The position numbers and the translations under genes were made by a program. The notes beneath the pieces are model-generated. The model worked only from the letters and a program-made list of their open reading frames with translations. It did no database searches and was not told the DNA's origin. This document shows positions 33,361 to 41,084 of a stretch of 64,000 nt of DNA, piece after piece; positions within the stretch are counted from its first letter, which is position 1, and every line of letters begins with the position of its first letter. The stretch spans positions 24,058 to 88,057 of the forward strand of contig JBBRXG010000002.1 of assembly GCA_038248655.1 (NCBI GenBank), written 5' to 3'. Source of the DNA: DATBLE01 sp038248655. Its GTDB lineage: Bacteria > Actinomycetota > Thermoleophilia > Gaiellales > Gaiellaceae.

Positions 33361-33941
33361 TCCGCGCCAGCCGGCTCGGCCGGACCTACGGTACGAAGCA
33401 CGTGATCCGCGATCTCGATCTCGATCTTCCGCAGGGCGGGTTCCTGCTCCTCACCGGGCCGAACGGCTCGGGAAAGACGACGCTCCTGCGACTCGTCGCC
33501 GGGCTGCTCGTCCCCACCGCAGGCGAGCTCGAGGTGTCGACGACGCGCGACCGGGTCGGCTTCCTCGGCCACGAGCCGCTCGTCTACCGAGAGCTGACCG
33601 CGCTCGAGAATCTCGACCTGTACGGACGGCTGTACCGGATCGCCGAGCGGCGCGAGCGGATCGGGATGCTCCTCGAGCGGTTCGGCCTCTGGGAGGTGCG
33701 GAGCGTCCGGGCCGACTCCTTCTCGCGCGGGATGCTTCAGCGGCTCTCCCTCTGCCGTACGCTCCTCCACGACCCGGAGCTGCTGGTGCTCGACGAGCCG
33801 TTCAGCGCGCTCGACGAGGAGGGGGCGGCCCTGCTCGACCGAGAGCTCGCCGAACTGCGGCCGCGTGCCACCTTCCTCGTCTCCACGCACGATCCCGGCC
33901 GGGTCGAGCACCTCGCCTCCGACCGGCTCGCGTTCGCATGA
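33357..33941 (+). CDS. ccmA: Haem ABC transporter ATP-binding protein CcmA
   Basis: This 194-residue ATPase has Walker A LTGPNGSGKTTLLR, Q-loop/His segment VGFLGHEPLVYRELTALENL, signature FSRGMLQRLSLCRTL, Walker B LLVLDEPFSALDEEG and switch His in VSTHDP. With CcmB/CcmC it handles haem for cytochrome c maturation (system I). Start GTG overlaps mqnP by four bases; the stop overlaps ccmB (ATGA). Confidence 0.92.
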   Translation: MIRASRLGRTYGTKHVIRDLDLDLPQGGFLLLTGPNGSGKTTLLRLVAGLLVPTAGELEVSTTRDRVGFLGHEPLVYRELTALENLDLYGRLYRIAERRERIGMLLERFGLWEVRSVRADSFSRGMLQRLSLCRTLLHDPELLVLDEPFSALDEEGAALLDRELAELRPRATFLVSTHDPGRVEHLASDRLAFA

Positions 33942-34579
33942 CCGGCTACCTCGCAGACGTCGCCGTGCTCGCCGGCAAGGACCTTCGGCTGGAGCTGCGG
34001 GTGCGCAACACCGTGCCGGCGATGCTCCTCTTCGTCGTCGCCGCGCTCGTCGTCTTCCACTTCGCGCTCCCCGCCGGGAGCTCCGACCTCGCCGCCAAGG
34101 GGCTGCTCTGGGTGGCGATCGTCTTCACGGCCCTACTCGGGCTCACCCGCGCGTTCGTCGCCGAGCGGGAGCAGCGCCTGCTCGACGGGCTTCTGCTCGC
34201 GCCCTGCGACCGCAGTGCGATCTGGCTGGCGAAGACGATCTCCGTGCTGGGCTTCCTCGTCGCCGCCGAGCTGGTCGCTCTACCCGCGTTCGCGCTCTTC
34301 TTCTCCGGGATCGACGGCGCGACGATCGCCGCCGTCGCCCTCGCCGACCTCGGCATCTGCGCCGTCGGCACCGTCCTCGCAGCGATGGCGGTCGCCGGCC
34401 GGGCGCGCGAGCTCCTGCTCCCGCTGCTCTTCCTGCCGCTCGCGATCCCGATCGTCGTCGGCGGCGTCGGTGCCAGCGTCGCCGCCGAACCGGCTCGTTA
34501 CCTGGGGTTTCTCGCGCTCTACGACGGCGTCTTTGCGATCATCTCCTGGGCGTCCTTTGAGTATGTCGTCACCGAATAG
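33938..34579 (+). CDS. ccmB: Haem exporter permease CcmB
   Basis: This 213-residue protein has six hydrophobic segments. A family-type first half has DLRLELRVRNTVPAMLLFV, LLWVAIVFTALLGLTRAFVAERE and LDGLLLAPCDRSAIWLAK. It acts with CcmA as an ABC exporter needed to recycle or present haem to CcmE. The 3' end overlaps ccmC by 17 bases. Confidence 0.9.
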   Translation: MTGYLADVAVLAGKDLRLELRVRNTVPAMLLFVVAALVVFHFALPAGSSDLAAKGLLWVAIVFTALLGLTRAFVAEREQRLLDGLLLAPCDRSAIWLAKTISVLGFLVAAELVALPAFALFFSGIDGATIAAVALADLGICAVGTVLAAMAVAGRARELLLPLLFLPLAIPIVVGGVGASVAAEPARYLGFLALYDGVFAIISWASFEYVVTE

Positions 34580-35243
34580 CCGGGCACCGCTCGTCGCAGG
34601 CCTCGCCGCGGCGCTCGTTCCCGCGGCGATCGCGCTGACCTTCTTCTACGCACCGGTGGACGAGGACGGCCTCAACCAGAAGATCTTCTACTTCCACGTC
34701 CCGATCGCCCTCACCGCGTACGCATGCTTCGGGTGGGGCGCCTGGAAGGGCCTGCTCCACCTCTGGAAGGGACGTCCGGGCGCGGACCTGGAGAGCTACG
34801 TGGCGATCCACCTCGGTGTGATCTTCGGGGCGATGACGCTGATCACCGGCTCGATCTGGGCCAAGTACCGCTGGGGCCACTGGTGGCTCTGGAGCGAGCG
34901 GCAGCTCGTCCTCTTCCTCGTCCTGTTCCTCTTCTACTCCGCCTACTTCATGCTCCGCTACTCGATCGAGGCGGGGCCGCAGCGCGCCAATCTCTGTGCG
35001 GTGTACGCGATCTTCGGGGTGATCCTGATCCCGATCAGCTTCCTGGCGATCAGGCTCGCGAACCAGTACATCCACCCGGTCGCCTTCAACCGGCACGGGC
35101 CGCAGATGGCCGGCTCGCAGTTCCTCACGTTCTGCGTCTGCCTGGCCGCGATGCTCGCGCTCGGAGGTGCGCTCTACCACTTCGAGCTCGCCGGCAAGCG
35201 GCTCGACGCTCGGCTTCGCGAACTCCGGGAGCTCCTGACGTGA
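34563..35243 (+). CDS. ccmC: Cytochrome c maturation protein CcmC
   Basis: This 226-residue, six-helix haem-handling protein has the tryptophan motif region WAKYRWGHWWLWSERQLVLF; the usual Asp after WWxW is Ser. Outside-facing His residues are present in KIFYFHVPIALTAY and in AIHLGVIFGAM. It delivers haem to CcmE. ATG lies within ccmB, so it is coupled. Confidence 0.9.
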   Translation: MSSPNSRAPLVAGLAAALVPAAIALTFFYAPVDEDGLNQKIFYFHVPIALTAYACFGWGAWKGLLHLWKGRPGADLESYVAIHLGVIFGAMTLITGSIWAKYRWGHWWLWSERQLVLFLVLFLFYSAYFMLRYSIEAGPQRANLCAVYAIFGVILIPISFLAIRLANQYIHPVAFNRHGPQMAGSQFLTFCVCLAAMLALGGALYHFELAGKRLDARLRELRELLT

Positions 35244-35265
35244 CGCATCGGCCCGGCGCCGGCCG

Positions 35266-35418
35266 ATGAGCACCGAGGAGAAATACGTCGCTGCCGCGTA
35301 CCTCGTCGTCTTCGCCTTCGTGCTTCTCTACCTCGTGATCATGGCGCTCAAGCTCACCCGCCTCGAGCGCGAAGTCGGCGAGCTGGCCGAGCTGGCGCGG
35401 AGGCGCCGCGATGGTTGA
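35266..35418 (+). CDS. CcmD-like small membrane protein
   Basis: This 50-residue protein has MSTEEKYVAAAYLVVFAFV leading into one transmembrane helix (to about residue 27). A charged tail of Leu, Arg and Glu follows, ending in ARRRRDG. Length, topology and position directly after ccmC are those of CcmD, which holds CcmABC with CcmE. ATG AGC has GGC-rich bases but no strong Shine-Dalgarno. Its last eight bases overlap the next gene. Confidence 0.75.
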   Translation: MSTEEKYVAAAYLVVFAFVLLYLVIMALKLTRLEREVGELAELARRRRDG

Positions 35419-36199
35419 GCTCCTCTTCTGGCCGGCGTTGCTCGCGTACGGCGAGGCGGCCGTCGCCTACGCAGGCGACGCCAGACGGCCCGGATCGGCC
35501 GTCCACCTGGCGACCTGGGGCGTTCGGATCGGCTGGCTGCTCCAGACCGCCCTGATCGTCGTCCAGGCCGCGCGCTCGGACGGTTTCCCGTGGACGACCT
35601 GGGCCGGCTCGCTGAACCTCTTCGTCTGGCTCGTCGTCAGCGTGTACCTCGTGTGGGGCTGCCGCACGCGCTACCGGCTCATCGGGCTCGCCGTGATGCC
35701 GCTCGCGGTCGTCCTGCTCGTACTCGCCCGGCTCGGGGGCGGCACCGGCGACAGCGTCCGGAGCAGCTACTCGACGGTCTTTCTCGTCCTGCACGTCGGT
35801 CTGCTCACGTTCGCGTTCGCGGCCTTCACGCTCGCTGCGGCGCTGTCCGCGCTCTACCTCTGGCAGGAGCGTCGGCTGAAGCGCCACCGCCCGGGAGCGC
35901 TGCTCGGCCGAGCGCCTGCGCTGGCCACGCTCGAGACGCTCTCGGGCCGGACGATCGTCTTCGCAGTGCCCGCGCTGACCGCCGGGATCGTCGCCGGGTT
36001 GCTTCGGCTGCGACGCGACGGTGGTGGTGTCGATGCCCTGATGGCCGTCACCCTCGGCGCCTGGCTCGTCTACGGCGCCTACCTCGTCCTGCGCTACGAG
36101 GCCGGCTGGCGCGGCCGGCGCGCCGCCTACCTCGCGCTGGTCGGATTCGCGCTCGTCATCGTCGCCCGTGTCGGCCTCCAGGTGAGCCACTTCTCGTGA
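35411..36199 (+). CDS. CcsA/HemX-like cytochrome c assembly protein
   Basis: This 262-residue protein with eight hydrophobic segments belongs to the cytochrome-c-assembly membrane family. It has DGFPWTTWAGSLNLFVWLVV and STVFLVLHVGLLTFAFAAFTLAAALSALYLWQE. His in LHVG fits haem ligation. Because hemA follows immediately (GTGA overlap), it corresponds to HemX of hemAX-type operons, which affects glutamyl-tRNA reductase level in Bacillus. A CcsA role cannot be separated from sequence. Confidence 0.78.
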   Translation: MVELLFWPALLAYGEAAVAYAGDARRPGSAVHLATWGVRIGWLLQTALIVVQAARSDGFPWTTWAGSLNLFVWLVVSVYLVWGCRTRYRLIGLAVMPLAVVLLVLARLGGGTGDSVRSSYSTVFLVLHVGLLTFAFAAFTLAAALSALYLWQERRLKRHRPGALLGRAPALATLETLSGRTIVFAVPALTAGIVAGLLRLRRDGGGVDALMAVTLGAWLVYGAYLVLRYEAGWRGRRAAYLALVGFALVIVARVGLQVSHFS

Positions 36200-37449
36200 C
36201 GCTCACGCTCGTCGGGCTGTCGCACCGGGCCACCCCGCTCGCCGTTCGGGAGCGGGCGTTCGTCCCGCTGCCGGAGGCGAGGGAGCTCGCCCGTGCGCTC
36301 GCAGCCGAGGGCGAGGCGGTCTGTCTCTCGACCTGCAACCGCACCGAGCTCTACCTCGTCGGCGACGACGCCGAGCGACGCGCGTTCGATGCGCTCGCGC
36401 GGTTGAGCGGGCTCGCCGAGGACGACCTGCGCGCGGTCGTGTACCGGCTCGCAGGCGAGGCTGCCGCTTTGCACCTCTTCCGGGTCGCGGCCGGCCTCGA
36501 CTCGATGGTGCCGGGAGAGGGCGAGATCCTCGGGCAGGTGCGCACCGCCTTCGAAGCCGGCGCGACCGGGCCGGTGCTCGACCGCCTCTTCCGGCAGGCA
36601 CTGCACGCGGGCAAGAAGGTGCGCGCCGAGACCGCGATCGCCGAGAGCCCCGCCTCCGTCTCGTCGGCCGGGGCGGCGCTCGTCCAGCAGGTGTTCGGAC
36701 GGCTCGCGGGCTGCCGGGTGATGCTGGTCGGGGCCGGGCACGTCGCCGAGCTCTCGGCCCGGAGCCTCGCTGCGAGAGGCGCGACGATCGCCCTGGTCGC
36801 GAATCGCTCGCTCGAGCGCGCTGTCGCGCTCGCCGGGCGCTTCGGGGGAACCGGCATCGCACTCGAGTCGGCGGCCGAGCGGCTGGGCAGCGTCGACGTG
36901 CTCGTCTCGTCGACGGGGGCGCGCGGGCGGGCGTTCGACCGGGCCGATGTCGAGGCCGCCCTCCAGGGCCGGAAGGGACGGCCGCTGTTTCTGATCGACC
37001 TCGCAGTCCCGAGGGACCTCGATCCGGCGATCCACGAGCTCGACGGCTGCTACCTCTACGACATCGACGACCTCGAGTCCGTGGTCGCCGCGAGCCTCGC
37101 CGGCCGCCGCCGCGAGGCCGCGCGCGCCGAGGCGATCGTCGCCGAGGAGGGGGATCGGTTCCGCGACTGGCAAGCCTCCCGCGAGGTCGTGCCGGCGATC
37201 GCGTCGCTCCGCGCAAGGGCCGAGGAGATCCGCGCCGCCGAGCTGGAGCGGGCCCGAGGGCGGCTCGGGCTCTCGGAGTCGCAGCACGCCGCCGTGGAGT
37301 CGGTGACCGCGCAGATCGTGAACAAGCTTCTGCATCTCCCGACCGTCCGTCTCAAGGAGGCGGCCGCGGGGACGGACGGCGGCAGCTACGCGCAGGCGGT
37401 CCGCCACCTCTTCGGGCTCGGCGACGACGAGCCGTCCACGCGGCGCTGA
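36196..37449 (+). CDS. hemA: Glutamyl-tRNA reductase HemA
   Basis: The 417-residue product makes glutamate-1-semialdehyde, the first step of C5 haem synthesis. Active-site Cys is in CLSTCNRTELYLVG. GLSHRATPLAVRE is at the N terminus, GEGEILGQVRTAFE follows, then the NADPH-binding CRVMLVGAGHVAELSARSL and C-terminal dimerisation helices. GTG start overlaps hemX; stop and hemC start share TGATG. Confidence 0.95.
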   Translation: MTLTLVGLSHRATPLAVRERAFVPLPEARELARALAAEGEAVCLSTCNRTELYLVGDDAERRAFDALARLSGLAEDDLRAVVYRLAGEAAALHLFRVAAGLDSMVPGEGEILGQVRTAFEAGATGPVLDRLFRQALHAGKKVRAETAIAESPASVSSAGAALVQQVFGRLAGCRVMLVGAGHVAELSARSLAARGATIALVANRSLERAVALAGRFGGTGIALESAAERLGSVDVLVSSTGARGRAFDRADVEAALQGRKGRPLFLIDLAVPRDLDPAIHELDGCYLYDIDDLESVVAASLAGRRREAARAEAIVAEEGDRFRDWQASREVVPAIASLRARAEEIRAAELERARGRLGLSESQHAAVESVTAQIVNKLLHLPTVRLKEAAAGTDGGSYAQAVRHLFGLGDDEPSTRR

Positions 37450-38282
37450 TGCTCCTCCGGCTCGGCTCGCGGGGCAGCCGGCTCGCGGTCACCCAGGCGT
37501 CTCTTGCCGCCGAGCACCTGCGTGGGCCCGGCCGCGAGATCGCACTCGTCCCGATCACGACCGCGGGCGACCGTGACCGGCGCAGCCCGTTCGGCCAGAT
37601 CGGCGAGCGCGGCGTCTTCGTCAAGGAGCTGGAAGAGGCGCTGCTCGAAGGGCGCATCGATGCCGCCGTGCATTCGGCGAAGGACATGACCTCGACCGAC
37701 ACGGCCGGGCTCGCTGTCGGCGCGTACCTGCCGCGCGAGGATCCCCGAGACGCGCTGTGCGGCGTCGTTCGGCTGCGCGCAGGACTGCGGATCGGCACGG
37801 CCTCCGTGCGCCGGCGGGCGCAGCTGCTCGCGCTCGAGCCCGAGCTCTCGATCGAGCCGCTGCGCGGCAACATCGACACGCGGCTGCGTAAGCGCGGCGA
37901 GCGCCGGCTCGACGCTGTCGTCCTGGCCGCCTGTGGACTCGACCGGCTCGGGCTGGCGCACGAGATCGGTCACCGGTTCGATCCCGCCGAGCTGCTTCCC
38001 GAGGCCGGGCAGGGGGCGCTTGCGATCCAGGTGCGGGCCGGCGAGGAGCCGCTCGTCGCCGAGGCTGACGATCGCGAGACGAGGCGCCGAGTCGAGGCCG
38101 AGCGCACATGTCTCGCCGCGGTCGGGGGAGGCTGCCTCGCGCCGGTGGCGGCGCACCACGACGGCACGACTCTGGTCGGCCTGGTCGCCGACGAGGACGG
38201 CCGGTGGCTCGAACGACGCTCGGGCGACGATCCGGCAGCGGTCGGAGAGGAGCTCGCACGGGCCGCCGAGCGATCGTCCTGA
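37449..38282 (+). CDS. hemC: Hydroxymethylbilane synthase HemC
   Basis: The 277-residue product polymerises porphobilinogen. Motifs include LGSRGSRLAVTQASLAAEHL, AVHSAKDMTSTDTAGLAV, GTASVRRRAQLL, and LRGNIDTRLRK. The dipyrromethane-binding Cys is in VGGGCLAPVAAHH. Length is slightly below the 300-residue norm. Its TGA is part of a CTGA overlap with hemD. Confidence 0.95.
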   Translation: MLLRLGSRGSRLAVTQASLAAEHLRGPGREIALVPITTAGDRDRRSPFGQIGERGVFVKELEEALLEGRIDAAVHSAKDMTSTDTAGLAVGAYLPREDPRDALCGVVRLRAGLRIGTASVRRRAQLLALEPELSIEPLRGNIDTRLRKRGERRLDAVVLAACGLDRLGLAHEIGHRFDPAELLPEAGQGALAIQVRAGEEPLVAEADDRETRRRVEAERTCLAAVGGGCLAPVAAHHDGTTLVGLVADEDGRWLERRSGDDPAAVGEELARAAERSS

Positions 38283-38890
38283 CGCGGCCCGAGGGCCGCA
38301 ACGAGCGACTGGCGGCGCGGCTGCGCACGCTCGGCCACGAGGTCGTCGTCCGACCGCTCGTCGCCATCGAGCGGATCGAGACCGGCCCTGTTCGTCTGGA
38401 CGGGTATGCCTGGCTAGTCCTGACGAGCGCCACCGGAGCGCACGAGCTCAGGGCGCGCGCCGAGGGCGCCGCGTCCCGCGTGGCCGCGATCGGGCCGGCG
38501 ACGGCGGAGGCGTGGGGGACGGTCGATCTCGTTCCGGCTGTCTCGACCCAGGAGGGGCTGCTCGCCGAGCTGCCGCGGCCGGCCGGCCGCGTGCTCTTCG
38601 CCGGCGCCGAGGGCGCGCGCCGGCTGCTCGTCGACGCTCTCGACGCGGAGTTCGTCGCCCTCTACCGGACGAGACCCGTCTCCGGGGGCGGGACGATCGA
38701 GGGCGACCTCGCCGTGGTCGCATCTCCGTCGGCGGCCCGGGCGCTCGCCCGGCGGACTCGCGCGCTGCCGGTGGTGACGATCGGTCCCGAGACGACCCTG
38801 GCCGCGGAGGCGGTCGGACTCCGGGTCGCCGCCGAGGCGCCGACCGCGGATCTAGAGGGTCTCGTCTCGGCCGTGGTCGCGGCCGGATAG
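38279..38890 (+). CDS. hemD: Uroporphyrinogen-III synthase HemD, likely CTG start
   Basis: This 203-residue HemD-like protein has the N-terminal TRPEGRNERLAARLRTLGHE, then LVLTSATGAHELRARAEG. RVAAIGPATAEAW follows, and then VALYRTRPVSG and a C-terminal VVTIGPETTLAAEAVGLRVA. No ATG, GTG or TTG lies close to the expected start; GTG 38195 would add 28 unlikely residues. CTG at 38279 overlaps the hemC stop as CTGA. Sequence is weakly conserved in this family, so the position in the hem operon is important evidence. Confidence 0.82.
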   Translation: MTRPEGRNERLAARLRTLGHEVVVRPLVAIERIETGPVRLDGYAWLVLTSATGAHELRARAEGAASRVAAIGPATAEAWGTVDLVPAVSTQEGLLAELPRPAGRVLFAGAEGARRLLVDALDAEFVALYRTRPVSGGGTIEGDLAVVASPSAARALARRTRALPVVTIGPETTLAAEAVGLRVAAEAPTADLEGLVSAVVAAG

Positions 38891-38900
38891 CTTCCAGCGC

Positions 38901-39704
38901 GTGGTCATCTCGTTCCTCTCCGACTTCGGGCTGCAGGACGATTTCGTGGGCACGTGCCACGGCGTGATCAAGCGGATCGCGCCCGGCGCGAGCGTCATCG
39001 ACATCACGCACGGGATCGAGCCGCAGGCGGTGCTCCAGGGTGCGCTCGTGCTGGCGAGCACCGTCCCGTACATGCCGGAGGGCGTGCACCTCGCGGTCGT
39101 CGACCCGGGGGTCGGAGGCGGCCGTCGCGCGCTCGCCGTGCGCGACTCCGCCGGCCGGCTGTACGTCGGGCCCGACAACGGGCTGCTCGTCCCGGCTGTC
39201 GAGAGGCTCGGCGGCATCCACCAGGCCTGGGAGCTGACCAATCCGGCGTACATGCTCGAGCGGGTCTCGCGGACGTTCCACGGCCGGGACGTGTTCGCGC
39301 CTGCCGCCGCTCATCTCGCGAACGGGGTCGCGCCGGGCGAGCTCGGGCCACCGGTTCCGAGCGGCTCGCTCGTTCGGCTCGAGCTCCCGGCGCCTGAGAT
39401 CGGCGAGGCGCGGATTCGCGCGACCGTTCTCTACATCGATCGCTTCGGGAACGTTCAGCTCAACCTCTCGCGGGCGGATGTCGAGCGGACGGGAATCGTC
39501 CCGGGGGCGAACGTCGAGCTCGACCTCGGTGTCGATCGGTACTACGCGAGCGCCGCGACCACGTTCGCCGACGCGCGTGCGGGCGACATCATCCTCTACG
39601 AGGACGCGTACGAGAACATCGCGGTCGCGATCACCGGCGGGAATGCGGCAGAGATGTTCTCGATCCGTCCTGGCCAGCAGCTGACGATCGCGCTGGTCCG
39701 CTGA
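38901..39704 (+). CDS. SAM hydroxide adenosyltransferase (DUF62 family)
   Basis: This 267-residue enzyme of the chlorinase/fluorinase superfamily shows ISFLSDFGLQDDFVGTCHGV. It also has DITHGIEPQAVLQGALVLAS, VVDPGVGGGRRALAV, VGPDNGLLVPA and FHGRDVFAPAAAHLA. Typical members hydrolyse S-adenosylmethionine to adenosine and methionine using an Asp-Arg-His triad. A halogenase role would need a different pocket and is less likely. GTG 38901 is seven bases after TAGCTT. Confidence 0.88.
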   Translation: MVISFLSDFGLQDDFVGTCHGVIKRIAPGASVIDITHGIEPQAVLQGALVLASTVPYMPEGVHLAVVDPGVGGGRRALAVRDSAGRLYVGPDNGLLVPAVERLGGIHQAWELTNPAYMLERVSRTFHGRDVFAPAAAHLANGVAPGELGPPVPSGSLVRLELPAPEIGEARIRATVLYIDRFGNVQLNLSRADVERTGIVPGANVELDLGVDRYYASAATTFADARAGDIILYEDAYENIAVAITGGNAAEMFSIRPGQQLTIALVR

Positions 39705-39752
39705 CAAGATTTCAGCTCACCCCTCGTGGCATGATCGTGGTATAACAGTGGC

Positions 39753-39989
39753 ATGGCGCGGGTGAGAATCAGCACTACCGTCGACGAGCAGTTGCTGGCC
39801 AGCGCGCGACGCGCTCGTTCCGGGTTGGCGGATTCGAGGCTCGTCGACGAGGCGCTCGCTGCTCTCGTCGCCCGGAATCGCGCCGTCGAGATCGATGCCG
39901 CCTACACGGCGTACGACAGCGTTCCGCTCGACTCCGGCGACGAGTGGGGAGACCTTGCCTCGTTCCGCCAGGCCGCCGCGGCGTCGTGA
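39753..39989 (+). CDS. Ribbon-helix-helix-like antitoxin (MazE-type partner)
   Basis: This 78-residue protein opens ARVRISTTVDEQLLASARRAR and has SRLVDEALAALVARNRAVEIDA, a short-ribbon plus helix pattern expected for ribbon-helix-helix antitoxins. The acidic/aromatic C-terminal part (DSGDEWGDLASF) fits toxin binding. It is directly followed by the MazF/PemK-like gene. ATG lies six bases after a TATAAC box. Confidence 0.75.
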   Translation: MARVRISTTVDEQLLASARRARSGLADSRLVDEALAALVARNRAVEIDAAYTAYDSVPLDSGDEWGDLASFRQAAAAS

Positions 39990-40329
39990 ACGAGCTCCCG
40001 GGCTTCCGGCCCGGGGAGAGGTCTGGTGGTGTGAGCTCGCCGACGAGGGACGTCGACCGGTCGTCGTGCTGTCCCGAGACGCGGCGATCCCGCGGCTTCG
40101 GCGCACGCTGGTCGGACCCTGCACGACCACGGTTCGTGGTCTCCCGAGCGAGGTGCTGCTCGAGCGGGGCGCCGACCCCATCCCGAGCACCTCGGTCGTC
40201 AACCTGGACTCGGTCGAGAGCGTGCCGGTCGGAACGCTCGTCGAACGGCTCGGCCGGCTCAGCGACGAGCGGATGCGCCAGCTCTGCGAGGCGCTCGCGG
40301 TCGCGGTGGCGTGCGATGCCCGATTCTGA
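39955..40329 (+). CDS. MazF/PemK-type endoribonuclease toxin, possibly frameshifted at its start
   Basis: The body ARGEVWWCELADEGRRPVVVLSRDA, LVGPCTTTVRGLPSEV and STSVVNLDSVESVPVG is a complete MazF/PemK core. In this frame the only start is TTG 39955, inside the antitoxin gene, giving a Pro/Arg-rich leader unlike the family. The typical start for this genome would be GTG 39986 (GTGA overlap with the antitoxin stop), but that codon is one base out of frame. Adding one G to the GGGG run at 40014-40017 would join them as NELPGFRPGGEVWW. Confidence 0.72.
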   Translation: MPRSARPPRRRERAPGLPARGEVWWCELADEGRRPVVVLSRDAAIPRLRRTLVGPCTTTVRGLPSEVLLERGADPIPSTSVVNLDSVESVPVGTLVERLGRLSDERMRQLCEALAVAVACDARF

Positions 40330-40367
40330 CGGCGGGTGGAGCCACACACTGGAACGATTCTGCGGAG

Positions 40368-40440
40368 TGGCGAGGGCCGGAATCGAACCGGCGACACCAC
40401 GGTTTTCAGCCGTGTGCTCTACCGACTGAGCTACCTCGCC
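40368..40440 (-). tRNA. tRNA-Phe (anticodon GAA)
   Basis: A 73-base cloverleaf on minus has acceptor GGCGAGG paired with CCTCGCC and discriminator A. The D arm is TAGCTCAGTCGGTAGAG and the anticodon stem CACGG/CCGTG. The loop CTGAAAA reads GAA. The T arm is CGCCGGTTCGATTCCGG. CCA is not encoded. Confidence 0.97.
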
Positions 40441-40545
40441 GAGCGGCGAAGTGTAGCCGAGCTCCTTGGTGAGTTCGTCGCCGCGACCGACCTGGGCGGG
40501 CGCGGCCAGCTGCCGCTCGCGGACGGGCGGAGAAAGGAGGGGGCT

Positions 40546-40572
40546 CGCGGGGGAACCATGGGTTCCTCCGCG
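40546..40572. repeat. GGGGGAACC-type hairpin (second copy)
   Basis: CGCGGGGGAACC / GGTTCCTCCGCG with a 3-base loop forms a 12-bp stem with one G-T pair. It closely matches the hairpin after parB at 5303-5329. The rest of the 40441-40545 stretch shows no gene. Confidence 0.55.
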
Positions 40573-40579
40573 TAGAAAG

Positions 40580-40618
40580 AGGACGTCCGGGCCGGTGCTA
40601 CCGCGCCGCGGACGTCCT
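40580..40618 (-). terminator. Terminator after the receiver-domain gene
   Basis: Inverted repeat AGGACGTCCG (40580-40589) / CGGACGTCCT (40609-40618) encloses a small inner stem CGGT/ACCG. On minus it is followed by CTTTCT, so it fits a rho-independent terminator 14 bases past the stop of the gene ending at 40632. Confidence 0.6.
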
Positions 40619-40631
40619 GTGAGGCAGGACT

Positions 40632-41063
40632 CTACAGCGAGGAGCCGGGCGAAGAAGCGGATTCCGTTCCAATCGGCCGCGAGGCCTGGATCCGCTCGAG
40701 CAGCGCGTCGATGATCGCGCCCTTGACCAGGACGGCGTCGGCCCCGGCGTCGCTGGCGGCAGCGTGGAGCCGCGTGTCGGCGTCGCCGGTGAGCGCGATC
40801 AGGCACACGCTCGGATGCTTGGCGCGCATGTGCGCGACCGCCGAGACACCGTCGAGCCGCGGCATGTGCAGGTCGACGACGATGGCGTCGGGCACGAGGT
40901 GCTCGACGAGCTCGATCGCCTCTTGGCCGTCCCTGGCGATCCCGACGACGGTCAGCTCCGGCTGGCGCTCGATCAGCCTGCGCAGCGACGCAGCGTAATC
41001 GGGGTCGTCATCGGCCAGGACAACGCGGATCGGACGGGAGACGGGTGCGGCCACTCCGGTCAC
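40632..41063 (-). CDS. Stand-alone receiver-domain response regulator
   Basis: This 143-residue protein consists only of a CheY-like receiver. It has an acidic pair in VVLADDDPDYAASL, phospho-acceptor Asp in AIVVDLHMPRLDG, Thr in IALTGDAD and Lys in VLVKGAIIDALL. It has no output domain and no kinase next to it. GTG 41063 is the longest start; GTG 41054 is also possible. The gene is divergent from the arginase gene with 21 bases between starts. Confidence 0.9.
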   Translation of the reverse strand: MTGVAAPVSRPIRVVLADDDPDYAASLRRLIERQPELTVVGIARDGQEAIELVEHLVPDAIVVDLHMPRLDGVSAVAHMRAKHPSVCLIALTGDADTRLHAAASDAGADAVLVKGAIIDALLERIQASRPIGTESASSPGSSL

Positions 41064-41084
41064 GTCGCGGTAGGTTTCCCCACC

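Noticed and set aside
38901..39704. SAM-dependent fluorinase/chlorinase activity
   Set aside because: The protein is in the DUF62 superfamily, but most members with this pattern are SAM hydrolases and nothing nearby suggests halometabolite synthesis.
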